Source of the DNA: Clostridia bacterium
GTDB taxonomy: Bacteria; Bacillota; Clostridia; Oscillospirales; Acutalibacteraceae
Reading direction: 5' to 3'
DNA: 35,777 nt
Assembly (NCBI GenBank): GCA_017621885.1
Contig: JAGASD010000050.1
Coordinates: 1 to 35,777, forward strand
The notes below the pieces were generated by a model. It saw nothing but the letters and a program-made list of their open reading frames with translations. It was not told the DNA's origin and made no database searches. Both the position numbers and the translations under genes were made by a program. How positions within the stretch are numbered: position 1 is the stretch's first letter; each line of letters starts with the position of its first letter. Positions 33,968 through 35,777 of the stretch are shown here, in pieces.

Positions 33968-33998
33968 AAGTGCAGTAGCTTTTTTAGTTACTGCACTT
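33968..33998. terminator. Bidirectional intrinsic terminator between prkC and the LuxR-type gene
   Basis: AAGTGCAGTA (33968-33977) pairs perfectly with TACTGCACTT (33989-33998). On the minus strand it ends in a five-T run; on the plus strand in a weaker TTTATTT. The stop codon of the minus-strand gene (33988-33990) overlaps the stem. Confidence 0.85.
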
Positions 33999-34977
33999 TA
34001 TTTATGTACTTTTTTGCTGATTCAAAAAGCTCTGAACGGTTTGTAATCTCTAGCTTTTTGAATATGCTTGACGTGTGTTTTTTTATTGTGCTCTCTGTTA
34101 CAAAAAGCTCATCAGCAATATCTTTGCGCTTTTTGTTTTGCATAAGCAATTGCAAAACTTCTTTTTCCCTTTGAGAAAGTGCTTTCAAAGCACTCCAATT
34201 GTTAAAAATATCATCAATTTGTTCCTTGTTAAAACGAATTCTTTCTTGGGCCGGCTCAGGTGACGGTTTATCAGCTTGAAGGTTGCTTGCTTTGGCGGAA
34301 ATTGCTTCTGTATCGGCTAACCCGTAATCCTGCAATATACCGTAAAGGAATAGAATCAGACCCTCTGTAATTATGTAAGAAATTGACATGAATTCAAAGC
34401 CTGCTTTTATTGCGTTTTCGATAAGCCATATTGCAATATTACCGATTACAACAATCGCAAGAAAAACAGAGTGCTTTGTTGAAACAACCGTTTTTTTGAT
34501 TGCTGCGTATAAAATTACTGCAAGCATTGCGGCAAAATACAGAAACAGAAAAACTTTATAAAGGCTATTAAGCGGACCGTATTCTTTTATGAGTATTCCC
34601 GAATTATTAACAATTTCAAACGAGACATTTTTATAATATATCGGCAACCAACCACCGCTTGAAACGATAAAAAGCATAACGATGTTGACACATAATAAAA
34701 TGCGCGGAACAGCTTTCGGATAACTTAGTCTTGATGAATTCATAATCATCATAAGTATCGAGAAGGGTAAAAATACACTTCCTGCATAGGCAATTCTGTT
34801 AGCCCACAAAGCCAAGTTAAGCGTTTTTGAAGCAGAGAGGAGAAAATAACCTAAATCACAAACAGCCACGCAAACAAAAAGCATAAGTAACCAAGCGTCG
34901 CGTTTTCTGTCTACACGAAAGTAAGCACCTATCATTAAAAGCGATATAATAAAAATTATGCCGTATAAAGTGGTCAT
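33988..34977 (-). CDS. Seven-helix membrane protein with C-terminal LuxR-type HTH
   Basis: 329 aa. Seven hydrophobic segments (about residues 5-21, 29-48, 58-80, 90-108, 140-160, 170-190, 200-217), with LWANRIAYAGSVFLPFSILMM resembling the 7TM N-terminal region of certain histidine kinases (HisKA_7TM, PF16927). After a linker comes a LuxR/GerE HTH (about 264-325): LSQREKEVLQLLMQNKKRKDIADELFVTESTIKKHTSSIFKKL. No kinase or receiver domain is present, so it appears to be a one-component, membrane-anchored regulator. Starts at ATG 34977 behind GGAGGAAT. It is divergent from the SPFH locus, with back-to-back promoters. Assignment of the 7TM family is by eye; the HTH is secure. Confidence 0.82.
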   Translation of the reverse strand: MTTLYGIIFIISLLMIGAYFRVDRKRDAWLLMLFVCVAVCDLGYFLLSASKTLNLALWANRIAYAGSVFLPFSILMMIMNSSRLSYPKAVPRILLCVNIVMLFIVSSGGWLPIYYKNVSFEIVNNSGILIKEYGPLNSLYKVFLFLYFAAMLAVILYAAIKKTVVSTKHSVFLAIVVIGNIAIWLIENAIKAGFEFMSISYIITEGLILFLYGILQDYGLADTEAISAKASNLQADKPSPEPAQERIRFNKEQIDDIFNNWSALKALSQREKEVLQLLMQNKKRKDIADELFVTESTIKKHTSSIFKKLEITNRSELFESAKKYINKVQ

Positions 34978-34999
34978 ATTATTCCTCCTTCGCTGTGAT

Positions 35000-35056
35000 T
35001 AACTCTATACCGTTACGACTGGTTATTTATATTAATTTTCATAACGTAACTCTATA
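35000..35056 (-). repeat. Two copies of TATAGAGTTA in the leader of the LuxR-type gene
   Basis: The 10-mer TAACTCTATA (plus strand) occurs at 35000-35009 and 35047-35056, 47 bases apart, in the leader between promoter and ATG. CGTTACG (35011-35017) lies just beyond one copy and CGTAAC (35045-35050), its reverse complement, touches the other. These may be sites for a protein or may pair in RNA. Meaning unknown. Confidence 0.4.
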
Positions 35057-35070
35057 TTTTTATATATCAT

Positions 35071-35099
35071 AATATAGCATAATTTGATTTTTGTGTCAA
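35071..35099 (-). promoter_or_regulatory. Promoter for the 7TM-LuxR gene
   Basis: On the minus strand, TTGACA (35094-35099), a 17-nt spacer and TATATT (35071-35076): perfect -35, one mismatch in -10. The 5' leader to ATG 34977 is about 85 nt. Confidence 0.8.
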
Positions 35100-35100
35100 T

Positions 35101-35128
35101 TTGCTGACATTCTTTATCCTTGTACAAT
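35101..35128 (+). promoter_or_regulatory. Promoter for the SPFH locus leader
   Basis: TTGCTG (35101-35106), a 16-nt spacer and TACAAT (35123-35128). The -35 begins 2 nt from the end of the oppositely oriented -35 at 35094-35099, so the two promoters are back to back. The -35 is weak, which would suit activator dependence. Confidence 0.55.
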
Positions 35129-35131
35129 ATG

Positions 35132-35150
35132 AACAAAACAATGTTTTGTT
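35132..35150. promoter_or_regulatory. 19-bp palindrome at the predicted transcription start (candidate operator)
   Basis: AACAAAACA (35132-35140) and TGTTTTGTT (35142-35150) are perfect inverted repeats about a single A. The site lies 3 nt downstream of the predicted -10. It could be an operator for a dimeric regulator. A one-base centre makes it poor as an RNA hairpin unless the loop opens further. Confidence 0.5.
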
Positions 35151-35160
35151 TTTTGATACG

Positions 35161-35217
35161 GTAGCCCTAAAGGTAGCCTTCTTTTTTAGAAAGTAACCTG
35201 TAGGGCTACTTATTTTT
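35161..35217 (+). terminator. Attenuator-like terminator in the leader of the SPFH locus
   Basis: GTAGCCCTA (35161-35169) pairs exactly with TAGGGCTAC (35201-35209), and AGGT (35171-35174) pairs with ACCT (35196-35199). A T-rich run (TTATTTTTAT) follows. Together with the promoter at 35101-35128 it could define a short transcript of about 80 nt or an attenuated leader of the downstream genes. No strong second promoter is visible between this hairpin and the ATG at 35273. Confidence 0.7.
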
Positions 35218-35272
35218 ATGTGTATTTGTAATTAAAATTAAAGTGTAACAATAAAGAAAAGGAGGTCGTAAG

Positions 35273-35611
35273 ATGCTGAAAGCTGTAACAAAAAGGTTTG
35301 CCGACAAATCAACAATAAAGCAATTTGAATTTGAATTTTACTGTGATTGCTGCGGTAAGCCAGTTAAAACGGATGCTTATGAATTTGTTTCAGGTTTCAA
35401 AAATAAAAAGTTTTTAAGTAACGATGAACGGGAAGCCAGAGCCATTATTTATGCAAATGACCACGCAAGGGCTTACGAAAGAGCAAACAACGAGGTTCGT
35501 CTTGAGCTTAATAAATGCGAAATTTGCGGTAATATGGTTTGTGAAGAGTGTACTGTTTATGGAGTTGACCTCCAAGGAGGCCTTTGTTGCAAGGACTGTG
35601 CTGAAAAATAA
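35273..35611 (+). CDS. Small cysteine-rich (CxxC) protein of unknown function
   Basis: 112 aa, start ATG 35273 with GGAGG at 35261-35265. It carries four CxxC pairs: C24/C27 (CDCC), C82/C85 (CEIC), C90/C93 (CEEC) and C106/C109 (CKDC). The last three lie in a compact segment CEICGNMVCEECTVYGVDLQGGLCCKDC, resembling a treble-clef/FYVE-like zinc finger. The middle part (about 45-80) is charged and helical. No signal peptide or membrane segment. It directly precedes a YdjI-like SPFH gene (26-nt gap), so it may act with it, as zinc-ribbon proteins do in other YdjI-type loci. I do not recognise a named family. Confidence 0.7.
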   Translation: MLKAVTKRFADKSTIKQFEFEFYCDCCGKPVKTDAYEFVSGFKNKKFLSNDEREARAIIYANDHARAYERANNEVRLELNKCEICGNMVCEECTVYGVDLQGGLCCKDCAEK

Positions 35612-35637
35612 ATTGTTAATCGAAGGGAGAAATTATT

Positions 35638-35777
35638 ATGGGACTTATTAAAGCTGGTATAGGAGCCGTTGGCGGTGTTCTTGCGGATCAATGGAAAGAG
35701 TTTTTCTATTGCGATGCTTTGGACAACGAAGTTCTTCTTATCAAAGGACAAAAACGCACGGGGGGTCGTTCCTCAAA
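35638..35777 (+). CDS. SPFH-domain protein, YdjI/virion-core-like (5' part only)
   Basis: 46 codons before the window ends. ATG 35638 is preceded by AGGGAG at 35624-35629. The translation begins MGLIKAGIGAVGGVLADQWK and continues EFFYCDALDNEVLLIKGQKR; this N-terminus is, as I know it, typical of the SPFH proteins called YdjI or virion core protein-like in Firmicutes. In Bacillus the ydjGHI genes belong to an envelope-stress-related operon. The rest lies outside the window, so the SPFH domain itself cannot be seen here and the call rests on the N-terminal pattern. Confidence 0.75.
   Translation, partial: MGLIKAGIGAVGGVLADQWKEFFYCDALDNEVLLIKGQKRTGGRSS

Noticed and set aside
1-35777. tRNA, rRNA, CRISPR, prophage or integrase
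   Set aside because: No clover-leaf-like sequence with TTCGA loop in the gaps, no regularly spaced repeats, and no phage or recombinase proteins among the coding regions.

Overview
The window looks like a chromosomal core segment of a low-to-mid-GC, endospore-forming Firmicute, most likely a clostridial gut lineage of the Oscillospiraceae/Ruminococcaceae type. This rests on gene content (PdaB-like deacetylase, GerW/YtfJ, RemA, CdaA/CdaR, PrpC/PrkC, ScpAB), consensus sigma-A-type promoters and purine-rich Shine-Dalgarno (SD) sites. It is inferred from gene families and order, not from a database match. I see no rRNA, tRNA, CRISPR array, transposase or phage gene.

Layout. 1-307: no gene, but a highly structured element (perfect 16-bp inverted repeat at 8-23/182-197 enclosing several hairpins). 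308-3944 (minus): PdaB-like polysaccharide deacetylase and two different FAD-dependent oxidoreductases. 4131-7312 (plus): asnS, a class I aminotransferase and ispF. 7416-8788: a DUF3343 putative sulfur/selenium carrier coupled to a cysteine-desulfurase-like enzyme, behind a structured leader. 8845-16561: cdaA-cdaR (c-di-AMP synthesis), then a lipoprotein with acidic FG-GAP-like repeats, a response regulator, a sensor kinase, a DUF1385 membrane protein and prmC. 16634-21859: M50 protease, scpA, scpB, a DUF2953 protein, ytfJ/gerW, a D,D-carboxypeptidase and rluB. 21925-27799: yicC, remA, gmk, rpoZ, priA, def and fmt. 27894-33953: YugP-like Zn protease, rsmB, rlmN, prpC and prkC. 33988-34977 (minus): a seven-helix membrane protein ending in a LuxR-type HTH. 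35273-end: a small CxxC-rich protein and the start of a YdjI-like SPFH protein.

How they work together. Much of the window is a typical growth, translation and envelope block: peptide deformylation and formylation, rRNA methylation, release-factor methylation, chromosome segregation, replication restart and GMP synthesis. It is interleaved with signalling modules (c-di-AMP, PASTA kinase/phosphatase, two-component system) that usually monitor the cell wall. Promoter-like sequences with near-consensus -35/-10 boxes precede most blocks.

Less ordinary points: (i) the structured element at the left edge; (ii) three terminator-like hairpins whose 3' arm is also the SD of the next gene, with the start codon 1-4 nt past the stem; (iii) the DUF3343/desulfurase pair; (iv) a 7TM-LuxR one-component regulator divergent, with back-to-back promoters, from an SPFH/zinc-protein locus that has its own attenuator-like leader and a 19-bp palindrome near the expected transcription start.
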